Below are positions 7,938 through 16,504 of a stretch of 52,590 bases of DNA, piece by piece. Numbering within the stretch: the first letter of the stretch is position 1; every line of letters starts with the position of its first letter. The DNA is from an uncultured Bacteroidales bacterium (GTDB lineage Bacteria > Bacteroidota > Bacteroidia > Bacteroidales > P3), in the NCBI GenBank assembly GCA_900315935.1, contig ONBB01000013.1, positions 1-52,590 of the forward strand, given 5' to 3'. The notes below the pieces were generated by a model. That model worked only from the letters and a program-made list of their open reading frames with translations, was not told the origin of the DNA and did no database searches. A program made the position numbers and the translations under genes.

Positions 7938-8960
7938 ATGGAACAACAAGGCATCACCAAGGCTAAAGACATTGTTTGCAGTGGAATACGCCCCACGGGC
8001 AACCTCCACCTCGGCAACTATTTCGGCGCGCTGCGCAATTTCGTCGCCATGCAGGAGCAGTATGACTGCTTCTTCTTCGTGGCGGACTACCACTCGCTGA
8101 CCACCCATCCCGCCCCGGGCAGCATCTATACCGACGCCCGCCGCATCATGGCGCAGTACCTGGCCTGCGGCGTCGACCCCGAGAAGGCCACCCTCTACCT
8201 CCAGAGCGACCTGCCGGAGACCGCCGAGCTCTATCTGTTCCTCAACATGAACGCCTACCTCGGCGAGCTCGAGCGCGTTACCTCCTTCAAGGACAAGGTG
8301 CGCAGCCAGCCCAACAACGTCAACGCCGGCCTGCTGACCTACCCCACCCTCATGGCCGCAGACATCATCATCCACAAGGCCACCCGCGTGCCTGTCGGCA
8401 AGGACCAGGAGCAGCACCTCGAGATGACCCGCACCTTCGCACAGCGTTTCAACAGCATGTACCACACCGACCTCTTCCCCCTGCCCCAGGCCATGGGTGC
8501 ACCCACCGGCGGACTGGTCAAGATTCCCGCCCTCAACGGCAGCGGCAAGATGGGCAAAAGCGAAGGCGAAGCCTCCACGGTGTTCCTCACCGACGAGCCC
8601 GACGTCATCCGCAAGAAGGTGATGAAGGCCAAGACCGACAGCGGCCCCACCGAGCCCAACCAGCAGAAACCCGAGGAAATCGAGAACCTCTTCAACCTCA
8701 TGCGCGCCGTCTCCGCGCCCGACACCGTCCAGCATTTCGACGCCCTCTACAACAGCTGCCAGATACGCTACGGCGACCTCAAGAAGCAGCTCGCCGAGGA
8801 CATGGTAGCCTTCGTCGAGCCCCTGCGCCAGCGCATCCTAGAATTCGAGGCCGACGAGCCCCGCCTGCGCCGCATCATCGACGCCGGACGCGACAAGGCC
8901 CGCGCCAGCGCCGTCAAGACCCTGGCCGAAGTGCGCGCCGCCATCGGCTACCGCAACTAG
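7938..8960 (+). CDS. trpS: Tryptophanyl-tRNA synthetase
   Basis: Charges tRNA-Trp; class I aminoacyl-tRNA synthetase. The 340-residue product has the HIGH-equivalent in GIRPTGNLHLGNYFGAL (about residues 15-30) and the KMSKS-equivalent GKMGKSEG (about 203). ATG 7938 is preferred to an in-frame ATG at 7908 because the family starts close to the RPTG segment and because a -7 element (TATTTTTG, 7926-7933) would lie inside the longer version. That promoter position implies a very short or absent leader. The TAG stop shares the palindrome CTAG (8957-8960) with the convergent transporter gene. Confidence 0.96.
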   Translation: MEQQGITKAKDIVCSGIRPTGNLHLGNYFGALRNFVAMQEQYDCFFFVADYHSLTTHPAPGSIYTDARRIMAQYLACGVDPEKATLYLQSDLPETAELYLFLNMNAYLGELERVTSFKDKVRSQPNNVNAGLLTYPTLMAADIIIHKATRVPVGKDQEQHLEMTRTFAQRFNSMYHTDLFPLPQAMGAPTGGLVKIPALNGSGKMGKSEGEASTVFLTDEPDVIRKKVMKAKTDSGPTEPNQQKPEEIENLFNLMRAVSAPDTVQHFDALYNSCQIRYGDLKKQLAEDMVAFVEPLRQRILEFEADEPRLRRIIDAGRDKARASAVKTLAEVRAAIGYRN

Positions 8961-9874
8961 TTCTTCTTGGAAATATCGCCCGCCGCACGGCTGCGGTTCA
9001 CCACCCACACGCCGACGAATACCAGCACCGCCGCCGCCAGCTTGGTAACCGTCAGGCGGTCCATCCCCGTCCAGATGGCCACCGCGATGGCTATGATGGG
9101 CTGCAGGTAGCCGTACATGCTCACCAGCGTGGGACGTATGCGCTGCTGCGCCACCGGCACCAGCCAGTAGGCCAGGAAGGTCGAAAATACAATCATGAAC
9201 GCCACCTCCCACCACACCTGCCCGGGCACCGCCGCGAAGTCGCTCTGCAGCACCTCGGGCAACGCCACCGGCAACGACAGCACAAACGCAGCCAGGAACA
9301 TCCACTTCATCGACGTAACCACCGAGTAGCGCGCTATCAGGTTGCGGCACGTGCCCAGATACAGCGCGAAGATGATATAGTTGGCAAAGCAGAACACGAT
9401 GCCGATGGGCTCGGTCTCCGACGCGCCGTGGCCGCCGAAGGTGCTCTGCAGTATCAGCCACAGTATGCCGCCGAAGCTCATCGCCACACCCAGTGCCTTC
9501 TTCCACGTGATAGGCTCCTTGAGGAATATCGCCGCCACGAACATGGTGAAGATGGGCGTCGTGGTGCTCATCACCGAGAGGTCCACCGGCGTGGTGTGGG
9601 CGATGGCATAGAGAAACGTCAGCTGTGGCGCCAGCAGTCCCAGCACACCGGCTCCCGCCAGGCGCAGCAGGTCCTGCCACGGCACACGCTCCCGCGGCGT
9701 CAGCAGCGACAGCAGCCAGAACAGCCCGCCCGCCACCAGCGCCCGCATGGCGAACAGCACCAGCGGCGTCAACCCGCCGTCGGTGGCAATGTCGCGGCAT
9801 ACCACCACATTCACCCCGAAGATGACATACGCCGCCGCCGCCGCCAGGTGTCCTATGGCCTTGCTCCTGTTCAT
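8957..9874 (-). CDS. EamA/DMT-superfamily transporter
   Basis: A 305-residue inner-membrane protein made of two EamA repeats, each of about five helices, typical of drug/metabolite exporters (RhaT/YdcZ-like). The start is ATG 9874, beginning MNRSKAIGHLAAAAAYVIFG. Motifs such as TTPVDLSVMSTTTPIFT in the first half and PVAQQRIRPTLVSMYGYL in the second fit the family, and the C-terminus is short and charged. The ATG overlaps the TGA of the Abi-like gene (ATGA at 9871-9874), so the two are translationally coupled. The substrate cannot be told from sequence. An open frame continues upstream only as the Abi gene read in another frame. Confidence 0.9.
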   Translation of the reverse strand: MNRSKAIGHLAAAAAYVIFGVNVVVCRDIATDGGLTPLVLFAMRALVAGGLFWLLSLLTPRERVPWQDLLRLAGAGVLGLLAPQLTFLYAIAHTTPVDLSVMSTTTPIFTMFVAAIFLKEPITWKKALGVAMSFGGILWLILQSTFGGHGASETEPIGIVFCFANYIIFALYLGTCRNLIARYSVVTSMKWMFLAAFVLSLPVALPEVLQSDFAAVPGQVWWEVAFMIVFSTFLAYWLVPVAQQRIRPTLVSMYGYLQPIIAIAVAIWTGMDRLTVTKLAAAVLVFVGVWVVNRSRAAGDISKKN

Positions 9875-10563
9875 TGCAGTCGGTCTATTCTGTCGCAAAT
9901 GCGTTCCACATGGTCGAGGCCGTACAACAACGCTCCACTGTCGATACCCATCCAATTGTACAGTTTTATAATTTGCCGGTACTTCTCCCTGGCATAGCAG
10001 GTGTCTATCCTGCTTTTGGTCTTGTCGAAGCAAATGGGTTCGTGGTGGGCGATGCGGTTGCGGAGGACGTTTATGCTTCCTAAATCGTTGTAAATATAAC
10101 TTTGGTTTATATGTTCTTCTTTGGAAGATTTGGGTTTGTTGGGGAATATCGCCATGAGGCACTTGCCAGTGGCATTAAATTGCTGTTTTGCATACATATG
10201 CTTCCAAGTGCCAAAACTCATCGCAGACAATAGTTTCGGATGGCTGTATGCATCCTCGTTTTTCAGGCGTATATATTCTTTATTTATGTTGTGGAATGTC
10301 TCTTTAGTGTCGGCACGGTCAAGCAGACCACCTTTTTTTACCGAGTCGCGAAGCCAATCCTGGCCCAAGCGGCGAGTAAGTTGATGGTCTATAGCGTTCC
10401 TGAGGGCAACTTCAAAACAACTTATGATTGTGAACATCTCTTGCGAAATTCGGAGATTAAGTCGGTACAAAGTCATGGCTTTTTTAGTGTCTTGATGGCA
10501 TGCCAACATGTATTTTCCCATCCTTTCCTTTGAGATAATATATTCAAAATCAGAGTACTTCAA
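9871..10563 (-). CDS. Abi_2 (AbiD/AbiF-like) HEPN-domain protein
   Basis: A 230-residue protein resembling the Abi_2 family of abortive-infection proteins, which carry a HEPN fold and are thought to act as RNases against phage. Evidence is the conserved CFEVALRNAIDHQL segment (about 49-62), the SFGTWKHMY segment (about 116-124), and above all VLRNRIAHHEPI, which contains the HEPN R-x4-H motif (R168, H173). It is coupled by an ATGA overlap to a transporter gene. No antitoxin-like partner is adjacent. The G+C content of this gene is lower than that of purD or trpS beside it, suggesting acquisition. Confidence 0.75.
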   Translation of the reverse strand: MKYSDFEYIISKERMGKYMLACHQDTKKAMTLYRLNLRISQEMFTIISCFEVALRNAIDHQLTRRLGQDWLRDSVKKGGLLDRADTKETFHNINKEYIRLKNEDAYSHPKLLSAMSFGTWKHMYAKQQFNATGKCLMAIFPNKPKSSKEEHINQSYIYNDLGSINVLRNRIAHHEPICFDKTKSRIDTCYAREKYRQIIKLYNWMGIDSGALLYGLDHVERICDRIDRLQ

Positions 10564-10581
10564 TTTTAGTTTGTTTTATAT

Positions 10582-10612
10582 TTTGTCAGTTTAAAAAATA
10601 GTTGTAATTTTG
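10582..10612 (+). promoter_or_regulatory. Consensus promoter without an annotated gene
   Basis: TTTG at 10582-10585, 19 bases, then TAATTTTG at 10605-10612. The only thing immediately downstream is a hairpin followed by a T-rich run, then the 3' end of purD in antisense. Confidence 0.6.
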
Positions 10613-10617
10613 CACCC

Positions 10618-10668
10618 GGAATCCCCGGTAGTCCCTGTCTGCAAAGTCAAACTATCGGGTTTAGTTTT
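10618..10668 (+). ncRNA. Candidate short RNA with intrinsic terminator
   Basis: Downstream of the consensus promoter at 10582-10612 lies an 8-bp stem (CCCGGTAG at 10624-10631 with CTATCGGG at 10652-10659, one G-U pair) followed by TTTAGTTTT. This would give a transcript of about 50 bases. The start and end are inferred from the promoter and terminator; no known RNA family was recognised. The hairpin is not followed by T residues on the minus strand, so it does not look like the purD terminator. Confidence 0.35.
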
Positions 10669-10673
10669 CCCCG

Positions 10674-11963
10674 CTACCCTTCCTGTATTATTTTCAGAAG
10701 ATCCTGCCCGATGTCGCGGCGCAGGTACTTGCCTTCCCACACGATGTTGTTCGCGCGGTAGTAGCTCTTCAGCAGCGCCTCCGGCAGGGTGGAGGCCAGG
10801 GCGGTGGTGCAGATGACACGGCCGCCGGCCGTCAGCAAACGGCCGTCGGCGTCGCGCTTCGTTCCGCAGTGGAACACCTGCACGTCGTTCTCCTCACCGA
10901 GGTCGATGGTGTCGCCCTTGCGGTAGCCCTCGGGGTAGCCGCCGGCCACCATCATCACGCAGGCCGCCGTGCGCGAGTCCACCTCCAGCGTGCAGCCGTC
11001 CAGGTTGCCCTGCGCTGCCTGCTCGAAGAGGTGCACCACGTCGCTCTTGATGCGCGGGAAGACGCTCTCGGTCTCGGGGTCGCCCATGCGCACGTTGTAT
11101 TCTATCACATAGGGGTCGCCGCCGCAGTTCATCAGGCCGATGAATATGAAGCCGCAGTAGTCGATGTGCTCCTCCTTCAGGCCGCGCACCGTGGGTTTCA
11201 CGATACGGTCCTCGACCTTTTTCATAAACGCCTTGTCGGCAAACGGCACGGGGCTCACCGAGCCCATGCCGCCGGTGTTGAGGCCGGTGTCGCCCTCGCC
11301 GATGCGCTTATAGTCCTTGGCCTCGGGCAGCACCAGGTAGTGGTTGCCGTCGGTCAGCACGAAGACGCTCAGCTCGATACCGTCGAGGTACTCCTCTATC
11401 ACCACGCTGGCGCTGGCGTCGCCGAACTTGCCGCCCAGCATCTCGCGCAGATGCGCCTTGGCCGTGGCCAGGTCGGGCTCTATCAGCACTCCCTTGCCTG
11501 CCGCCAGGCCGTCGGCCTTGAGCACGTAGGGGGCCTGCAGCGTCTCGAGGAAGCGCTCGCCCTCGGCCAGGGTGTCGGCGGTGAAGGTCTGGTAGCGCGC
11601 CGTCGGTATGGCGTGGCGCTGCATGAACGCCTTGGCGTAGTCCTTGCTGCCTTCCAGCATGGCCCCCTGCTTCGAGGGGCCGATGACCATGATGTGCTTC
11701 AGCGCGGGCGTGGCGGCAAAGTGGTCGGCAATGCCGGCCACCAGCGGTGCCTCGGGTCCCACCACGAGCATCTCCACGCGGTGGTCCAGCGCAAAGGCGC
11801 CCACCGCCTCGAAGTCCATCATGTCCAGCGCCACATTCTCGCCTTCGGCCGCCGTGCCGGCGTTGCCGGGGGCGATATACAGTTGCGAGCACTGCGGGCT
11901 CTGTGCAATCTTATGGGCGATGGCATGCTCACGCCCGCCCGATCCTAGCAGTAAAATATTCAT
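10674..11963 (-). CDS. purD: Phosphoribosylamine-glycine ligase (GAR synthetase)
   Basis: ATP-grasp enzyme for the second step of de novo purine synthesis, joining glycine to phosphoribosylamine. The 429-residue product begins MNILLLGSGGREHA, the hallmark N-terminal motif. It continues with VVGPEAPLVAG, the ATP-grasp segment YVLKADGLAAGKGV, the NTGGMGSVSP loop and the metal-binding FIEYNVRMGDPETE-like block (here VIEYNVRMGDPET). Length and motifs are normal. It stands alone on the minus strand with its own consensus promoter about 45 bases upstream. No PurD-linked neighbour is adjacent; purB is 9 kb away. Confidence 0.97.
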   Translation of the reverse strand: MNILLLGSGGREHAIAHKIAQSPQCSQLYIAPGNAGTAAEGENVALDMMDFEAVGAFALDHRVEMLVVGPEAPLVAGIADHFAATPALKHIMVIGPSKQGAMLEGSKDYAKAFMQRHAIPTARYQTFTADTLAEGERFLETLQAPYVLKADGLAAGKGVLIEPDLATAKAHLREMLGGKFGDASASVVIEEYLDGIELSVFVLTDGNHYLVLPEAKDYKRIGEGDTGLNTGGMGSVSPVPFADKAFMKKVEDRIVKPTVRGLKEEHIDYCGFIFIGLMNCGGDPYVIEYNVRMGDPETESVFPRIKSDVVHLFEQAAQGNLDGCTLEVDSRTAACVMMVAGGYPEGYRKGDTIDLGEENDVQVFHCGTKRDADGRLLTAGGRVICTTALASTLPEALLKSYYRANNIVWEGKYLRRDIGQDLLKIIQEG

Positions 11964-12008
11964 TTCTTGTATCTTTGTCGTATCGTTATTACATTTCCTT
12001 TACGGCTG

Positions 12009-12040
12009 CAAAATTACGACATTCCCCCGACATGGCCAAA
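12009..12040 (-). promoter_or_regulatory. purD promoter
   Basis: On the minus strand TTTG (12040-12037), 20 bases, TAATTTTG (12016-12009): an exact consensus. The transcript would start about 40 bases before the purD ATG. Confidence 0.75.
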
Positions 12041-12150
12041 TTTTTCTTCTCCGCCACCCCAAGGCAAAGCCATCAATTTGGGAATGCCACCATCCATTTC
12101 ATCTAACGACGGGTTATTGCCACAGTATAGGCACGACGAATGCATGGTAT

Positions 12151-12240
12151 CCGTTGAGTATACAACGAGTATACAAAGGATATACAACGAGTATACGAAT
12201 GGGTATTCATTGGGTATATAGAAGGGTATTCACATAGTAT
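12151..12240. repeat. 11-12-bp imperfect tandem repeat
   Basis: Eight consecutive units end in GTAT or ATAT (for example ACAACGAGTAT twice, ACAAAGGATAT, TCATTGGGTAT). It is not in a recognisable gene. Confidence 0.7.
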
Positions 12241-12400
12241 ATAACCTGATCGGCCCCATCCCAAATCTCTCTGCTGTGGCCCGTGTCCAACGTGGAATGA
12301 ACCAATTTCCGGGAAAGTCATACAGCCTTAATGACGTGTTCCTATCCCGATGGTTGGAGGAGAAATACTAGGTAAGGAAAGACGTATTGAGGACTGGAGC

Positions 12401-12446
12401 AAACACATTAACACGTTAACACATTCTTAAAGCGCATTCACACATT
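12401..12446 (+). repeat. 8-bp repeat tract, intergenic copy
   Basis: Units of the type TAACACAT / TAACACGT / TCACACAT. The same octamer family occurs inside the methyltransferase gene (19233-19264, 19520-19551) and the helicase gene (21306-21337). Read on the plus strand it encodes HINTLTHS, the same peptide as in those genes. Confidence 0.7.
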
Positions 12447-12686
12447 CAAGCTTATTGTTTCTTCGGTGATTTCTCGGCGATGGTCCGACGATAGTTGTCA
12501 GCCGAGCTGACAGCACACCAGTCGTTTAAGCCGACGGTACACCACGGTGGAACCTCGTGTATTTTCACTAACGCATTTACATATTATTTATGCTTTCTTC
12601 GTGGCTTCTTCAATCTTTCTTCATGGGTTCTTTGTGCAAAATCTTTTTCTTTGTTAAAAAAATCTGGCTTTATGAAATATTATTCG

Positions 12687-12694
12687 TATCTTTG
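12687..12694 (+). promoter_or_regulatory. -7 element for the ATPase/nuclease pair
   Basis: TATCTTTG at 12687-12694 with TCTG 20 bases upstream (12663-12666), a near-consensus promoter. It lies 27 bases before the ATG at 12722. Confidence 0.55.
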
Positions 12695-12721
12695 CAGAAA
12701 GATAGCAAATGAGTAATAAAT

Positions 12722-13984
12722 ATGAAAAGGCTAACAATCAAGAATATAGGGCCGCTAACAAATGTATTGGTGGATTTTGCCAAATACAATCTTTTTATTG
12801 GTCCACAAAGTTCTGGAAAAAGTTGCATCTTAAAAATTGCGTCCTATTGCAACTGGGTTGAGAAACGAATTGAGCTGAGCCAAACCCCAGATGACTATTT
12901 AAACGATAACGTTTTTTGGAAACATCTTGTTGATTATCATCGATTGAATGGCTTCATTAAAAAGGGGTTCCTGATTAAATATGAATCCACCTATATGACC
13001 TTTTCTATTTCCAGGTCCCCTGATAAGATTCAGTTCAGCTTTAAATGGAAACCCCGCAACCGTTGGCAATACCGTCGTCCTCAAATAGCGTATATTCCTG
13101 CCGAACGCAACATTGTGGCAGTCATTCCTAATTGGTTTGATATCTCGTTTAGCAATGACAACAACATCCAAGGATACATGTCTGATTGGGAAAATGCACG
13201 CAACACATTCCCTCAATACCACAAACTTGATATCCTGAATCTTGGACTTTCCTATTATTATGACAAAGAGCAATCTCGCGAACGGATCCTTATTAATAAC
13301 GGTGCTGAAATCGCATTTCTGAATGCATCAAGCGGACTTCAATCTGTCGTTCCTCTTTGTGGACTGATAGACTATCTGACATTTCATGAACTCCATCGTC
13401 CACGTCGACTCAGTGTGGCGCAAGAGCGAGAACTGAACGATCTGCAAGACACATTATATAAAGAGAAATTTACGCAGTCTAATGGCTCCAATATTGTGGG
13501 CAGGGTCGACAATATTACAAAAACATTTCCAGAGCCTCGCATCAAGTTCTTCTCTTCCCATCGAGAAGAGGCTATGTTTAGTGAGATAGTAGACAGATTC
13601 TCTCTAACCCAACATGCATCAATTTATCTAGAAGAGCCCGAGGAGAACCTTTTCCCCTCCACGCAGTATGAGCTGGTTAAATGGATGGCCAAGCAGATTA
13701 ATACCACTCAAGATAATAGCCTATGCATTGCCACGCATAGTCCCTATATCCTTTCCTCATTCAACAACCTTATCCAAGCTTCTGAATGCAAAGATGCCAT
13801 GTCCGTAGAATCAACTGTTGGCAAAGCCTCTGCAATCTCATTCGAAGACATTAACGTGTATGCCGTAGACAACGGAACCGTTAAGGATATAAAAGACTAT
13901 GACTTGCGCTTGATATCCCAAACCGATTTAGATGCCGCATCCGATACTATAGCCTCCGACTTCTCAAAACTGCTTGAGTCATGA
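12722..13984 (+). CDS. AAA ATPase of the RecF/OLD-like (AAA_15/21) group
   Basis: A 420-residue SMC/ABC-type ATPase. Walker A is GPQSSGKS (residues 27-34), the ABC-like signature is NASSGLQSVVP (about 202-212), Walker B is SIYLEEPEENLFP (about 300-312), and the switch region THSPYIL follows near 340. The YIPAERN and VIPNWF segments are seen in related proteins of the phylum. Such ATPases act as sensors or motors in many two-gene phage-defence modules (Septu, PARIS, AbiL-like). The stop overlaps the next gene's start (ATGA at 13981-13984). The gene is A+T-rich compared with purD and lies at the edge of a defence island. The biochemical role is inferred, not shown. Confidence 0.85.
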   Translation: MKRLTIKNIGPLTNVLVDFAKYNLFIGPQSSGKSCILKIASYCNWVEKRIELSQTPDDYLNDNVFWKHLVDYHRLNGFIKKGFLIKYESTYMTFSISRSPDKIQFSFKWKPRNRWQYRRPQIAYIPAERNIVAVIPNWFDISFSNDNNIQGYMSDWENARNTFPQYHKLDILNLGLSYYYDKEQSRERILINNGAEIAFLNASSGLQSVVPLCGLIDYLTFHELHRPRRLSVAQERELNDLQDTLYKEKFTQSNGSNIVGRVDNITKTFPEPRIKFFSSHREEAMFSEIVDRFSLTQHASIYLEEPEENLFPSTQYELVKWMAKQINTTQDNSLCIATHSPYILSSFNNLIQASECKDAMSVESTVGKASAISFEDINVYAVDNGTVKDIKDYDLRLISQTDLDAASDTIASDFSKLLES

Positions 13985-14412
13985 GCGAAATTCCTGCACG
14001 TTGTGTCAAATTAAAATCAGATTCTCGTATTGTTTTCTCAGAGAAGAAATCAAAGATAACGTTTGTGAATCCCGAACACAACACCTACCGTGCCATTCAA
14101 GTGGATGGGTGTGTCTTTAACGCTGAGGACGGCCAGAAATGTGATAATCTCTTGGAGAGTGTGGAATACGCCGACCAATATTTCGTCGAACTAAAAGGTG
14201 GTGATTCAAACAAAGCTGTAGAGCAACTCAAAGACACCATAGATAAGATGCCAGCTCGTCTTGTTGGGGCAAAGCGAATGGCCTTTGCTGTATTCTCAAA
14301 CACTTGCCCCAAGAACGACACCAAACGTCAGGCTATCGAAAAGAGTTTTAAGAGTATGGGAATAGCCATGAGGTTTTGTCGAGCAGGAGAGACATGCCTA
14401 TTGGAACGATGA
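13981..14412 (+). CDS. Small PD-(D/E)XK-like protein coupled to the ATPase
   Basis: A 143-residue cytosolic protein with no signal peptide or membrane segment. The central stretch CDNLLE ... YFVELKGGD ... AVEQLKDTI fits the PD-(D/E)XK nuclease pattern: D55, E70-x-K72 and Q82. The second half has a strand/helix pattern (RMAFAVFSN) as expected for the rest of such a fold. It is translated with the ATPase through a 4-base overlap, so it is the likely effector of an ATPase-nuclease pair. It is not an HNH (Septu) nor obviously a TOPRIM (PARIS, OLD) protein. The fold assignment comes from the motif only. Confidence 0.6.
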   Translation: MSEIPARCVKLKSDSRIVFSEKKSKITFVNPEHNTYRAIQVDGCVFNAEDGQKCDNLLESVEYADQYFVELKGGDSNKAVEQLKDTIDKMPARLVGAKRMAFAVFSNTCPKNDTKRQAIEKSFKSMGIAMRFCRAGETCLLER

Positions 14413-14631
14413 TATTTGAGATGCTTTAATCGCTGACAAAGTATTATCATTGCCCACGACACCAGGATATAACTATTCTGAGATAGTGACTATGCGGATT
14501 ACAAACCCCTATACTCTGTTGCGTCGGATTGCAAATCCGCAGCAACCGCCATTCTTCAGCGGTCCACCGAACATCCACCACGACGGATGAAATACGTCCA
14601 TTAATTTTATCCATTAGAGAGCATGTTCTCC

Positions 14632-14670
14632 AAAAAAAACATTTAATTTGTCCATTACGCCAAAAAATGT
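14632..14670 (-). terminator. Possible terminator of the kinase cassette
   Basis: On the minus strand ACATTT (14670-14665) can pair with AAATGT (14644-14639), followed by a T run (14638-14632). The stem is short and the loop long, so support is modest. Confidence 0.35.
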
Positions 14671-14671
14671 G

Positions 14672-15790
14672 TTATGATTCATCTAGTAACATATTGAACA
14701 TGGATAATTCGATGGAGAATGGAGCATAAGTAACATTTTTTATTATTTTTTTCTTATTCTCAACTATTATTCGCATGTTTATATTTAAATTGTCACATAT
14801 TTTCTTTAATAAGTACAATCCGATACCTCTACCCTCGTAATCATCATTGTTACGAGTATTTACACTTCGGTACTCTCTCTCTGTCAAATGAGGAATTTCA
14901 TTGTCTTCTGGACGAATTCCCCAATTTGAGAAAGTTACCTTTAAATTATTGGAGGCTTCTTGAAACCGTATTTTGATTTCACTGTTTTCCGGAGCATATT
15001 TGACCGCATTTTCAATGATAATAAAAATTGCAATCTCAAAAATCGAACTTGCATATAGTTTATTAAAGGATTTGCCTTCTAAATGAACGCGCAAACTTTT
15101 GTTGCGAATAACAGGTCCTAAACACTTATATACTTTTTCAACTTTTCTGTATACAGGTATTTCTGTTTTTATTGAATTAAAACTTAAGTCTGGATTTACC
15201 TCAAAATCGTAGAAATCGAATCTAATAGACAATAGACTTGAAATAGAATATATATCAGTACATAGTGATGATAAAATTGAATCATCATCACCGTATTCAG
15301 AAGAGAATCTTTCCACACAATATTTTAATTGATTATTAAGTTTCCTTAATTCATGCAAGGTGTTCTCCAATAGGATTCTTTCTTCTTCTAGTTTTTCTGT
15401 TTTTTTTGCCAATTGTTCTTGTTTCTCAATTATTGGAACATTTGCAGACAGGGTATTCTTAAATCCGAGAATAATCTTATTGAAATTATTCTGATTGATT
15501 CTAGGAATAAAGTCATTGGAACACAATCTCCTTTGAACCTGCTTCCTATCAGATATTTTTTCAATGTTTAAGCATGTCTGAATAATCGAAGTTTTCCCCA
15601 AATCAACAATAATTGCTCCAAAACCATATGGACATTGGTGTATTTGCCCATCTTGAGGTAGCTCTTTATAAAAATTCAAACATTTTTCTTGTTTACATGA
15701 TCTTTTACAAAAAAGAGGCGTACTGAATAACACTCCATCTTCGATGGTTGTCGCTGTTTTTACTTTGTATGGGAATGGCGAAAATGACAT
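14672..15790 (-). CDS. Histidine-kinase-like protein with N-terminal Cys motif
   Basis: A 372-residue soluble protein. The N-terminal part has four cysteines in a possible metal site (C28, C32, C37, C53). A coiled-coil stretch (about 121-155) contains ENTLHELRKLN, which resembles a phospho-accepting H-box with H146. The C-terminal half is a HATPase_c domain: N-box IIIENAVKYAP (about 258-267), G1-like SNWGIRPED, and G2 GRGIGLYLLKK (about 320-330). There are no membrane segments. It lies 11 bases after a receiver-like gene and is the last gene of a three-gene cassette that starts with a trypco2 protein. A kinase role in a conflict or stress system is inferred. Confidence 0.75.
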   Translation of the reverse strand: MSFSPFPYKVKTATTIEDGVLFSTPLFCKRSCKQEKCLNFYKELPQDGQIHQCPYGFGAIIVDLGKTSIIQTCLNIEKISDRKQVQRRLCSNDFIPRINQNNFNKIILGFKNTLSANVPIIEKQEQLAKKTEKLEEERILLENTLHELRKLNNQLKYCVERFSSEYGDDDSILSSLCTDIYSISSLLSIRFDFYDFEVNPDLSFNSIKTEIPVYRKVEKVYKCLGPVIRNKSLRVHLEGKSFNKLYASSIFEIAIFIIIENAVKYAPENSEIKIRFQEASNNLKVTFSNWGIRPEDNEIPHLTEREYRSVNTRNNDDYEGRGIGLYLLKKICDNLNINMRIIVENKKKIIKNVTYAPFSIELSMFNMLLDES

Positions 15791-15801
15791 TAATAATTCT
15801 G

Positions 15802-16461
15802 TTATATAAGGGTTGACAAAACTGCTTTTACAGCAATGGTTGAAATAATTTCTATAGTGTCTGCCGATAACTTCTTCTTGTTTTTTTCTGATGGGAAGTG
15901 AGAAAAATCACCTTTCTTATTTATAATAATATCAACATATTCATTTTCAAGTTTTGCGACATCATTTACATTTACATCTTTTGACAATAGAATATCTCTT
16001 GTTTTTTTCCAAATTATTTTGGGGTCGCAAGATTCCTTTATCAAAGCATCGATGGCATTACTCCAAGAATCTATGTCTATATCCTTTTTGATAATTTGAA
16101 CACCATTTAGCAAATCATTAATTCTAATGTCATATGCAGAACCCGTATATGCGGCGAACGCTTTGAATGGGTATCTCCTTTTTAATTCTTTTAGAACAAA
16201 TGCACCCTCAAATTCTGAATTAAATGATTTCCCAACGCCTTTTATATCACCAATTATTACATTATAAGAAGATAGCATATCTAGATTTGAGACATCATCG
16301 TATTTAGTAATATTAAAACCAATTGCTTTCAGTCGATCTTCGTATACAAATGGTTCATTATCGACCACTGCAATTTTAAATCGCCCTCTATCAATCTGTT
16401 GCAATTTTTGTGTGGGTGTATTTAAATTGCTTATTGTGTATTTATTACGGAAGCAGAACAT
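15802..16461 (-). CDS. Receiver-domain protein with C-terminal hydrophobic tail
   Basis: A 219-residue protein. Residues 28-140 look like a response-regulator receiver: acidic site AVVDNEP (D34-E36), likely phospho-acceptor D72 in VIIGDIKG, the switch residue T106 in AAYTGS, and K125/K126 in VQIIKKD. There is no DNA-binding output domain. Instead a charged linker leads to a hydrophobic end, TIEIISTIAVKAVLSTLI (about 202-219), that could be a tail anchor. It sits between the trypco2 gene (43 bases) and the kinase-like gene (11 bases) on the same strand, so it is the probable phosphorylation partner of the kinase. What the anchored form does is unknown. Confidence 0.7.
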   Translation of the reverse strand: MFCFRNKYTISNLNTPTQKLQQIDRGRFKIAVVDNEPFVYEDRLKAIGFNITKYDDVSNLDMLSSYNVIIGDIKGVGKSFNSEFEGAFVLKELKRRYPFKAFAAYTGSAYDIRINDLLNGVQIIKKDIDIDSWSNAIDALIKESCDPKIIWKKTRDILLSKDVNVNDVAKLENEYVDIIINKKGDFSHFPSEKNKKKLSADTIEIISTIAVKAVLSTLI

Positions 16462-16504
16462 TTCTCTTTATTTGTAAAGTTACAAGTTTTATATGTTATG
16501 AGAA

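Larger units (their letters stand above)
11964..12721. other. Gene-poor boundary region before the defence island
   Basis: Holds the purD promoter, an 11-12-bp tandem repeat (12151-12240), an 8-bp repeat tract (12401-12446), a small hairpin (12496-12512, TGTCAGC with GCTGACA) and a -7 box TATCTTTG at 12687-12694 serving the ATPase gene. Between 12243 and 12371 a plus-strand frame reads GMNQFPGKSYSLNDVFLSRW before a stop. This may be the remnant of a gene, but it could not be identified. Confidence 0.5.

Noticed and set aside
11970-11977. Plus-strand promoter TATCTTTG near the purD start
   Set aside because: No TTTG box lies 19-21 bases upstream, and no gene follows within 700 bases on that strand.
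12722-14412. Gabija or Septu
   Set aside because: The ATPase has no fused TOPRIM domain and there is no UvrD helicase, and the partner lacks an HNH motif.
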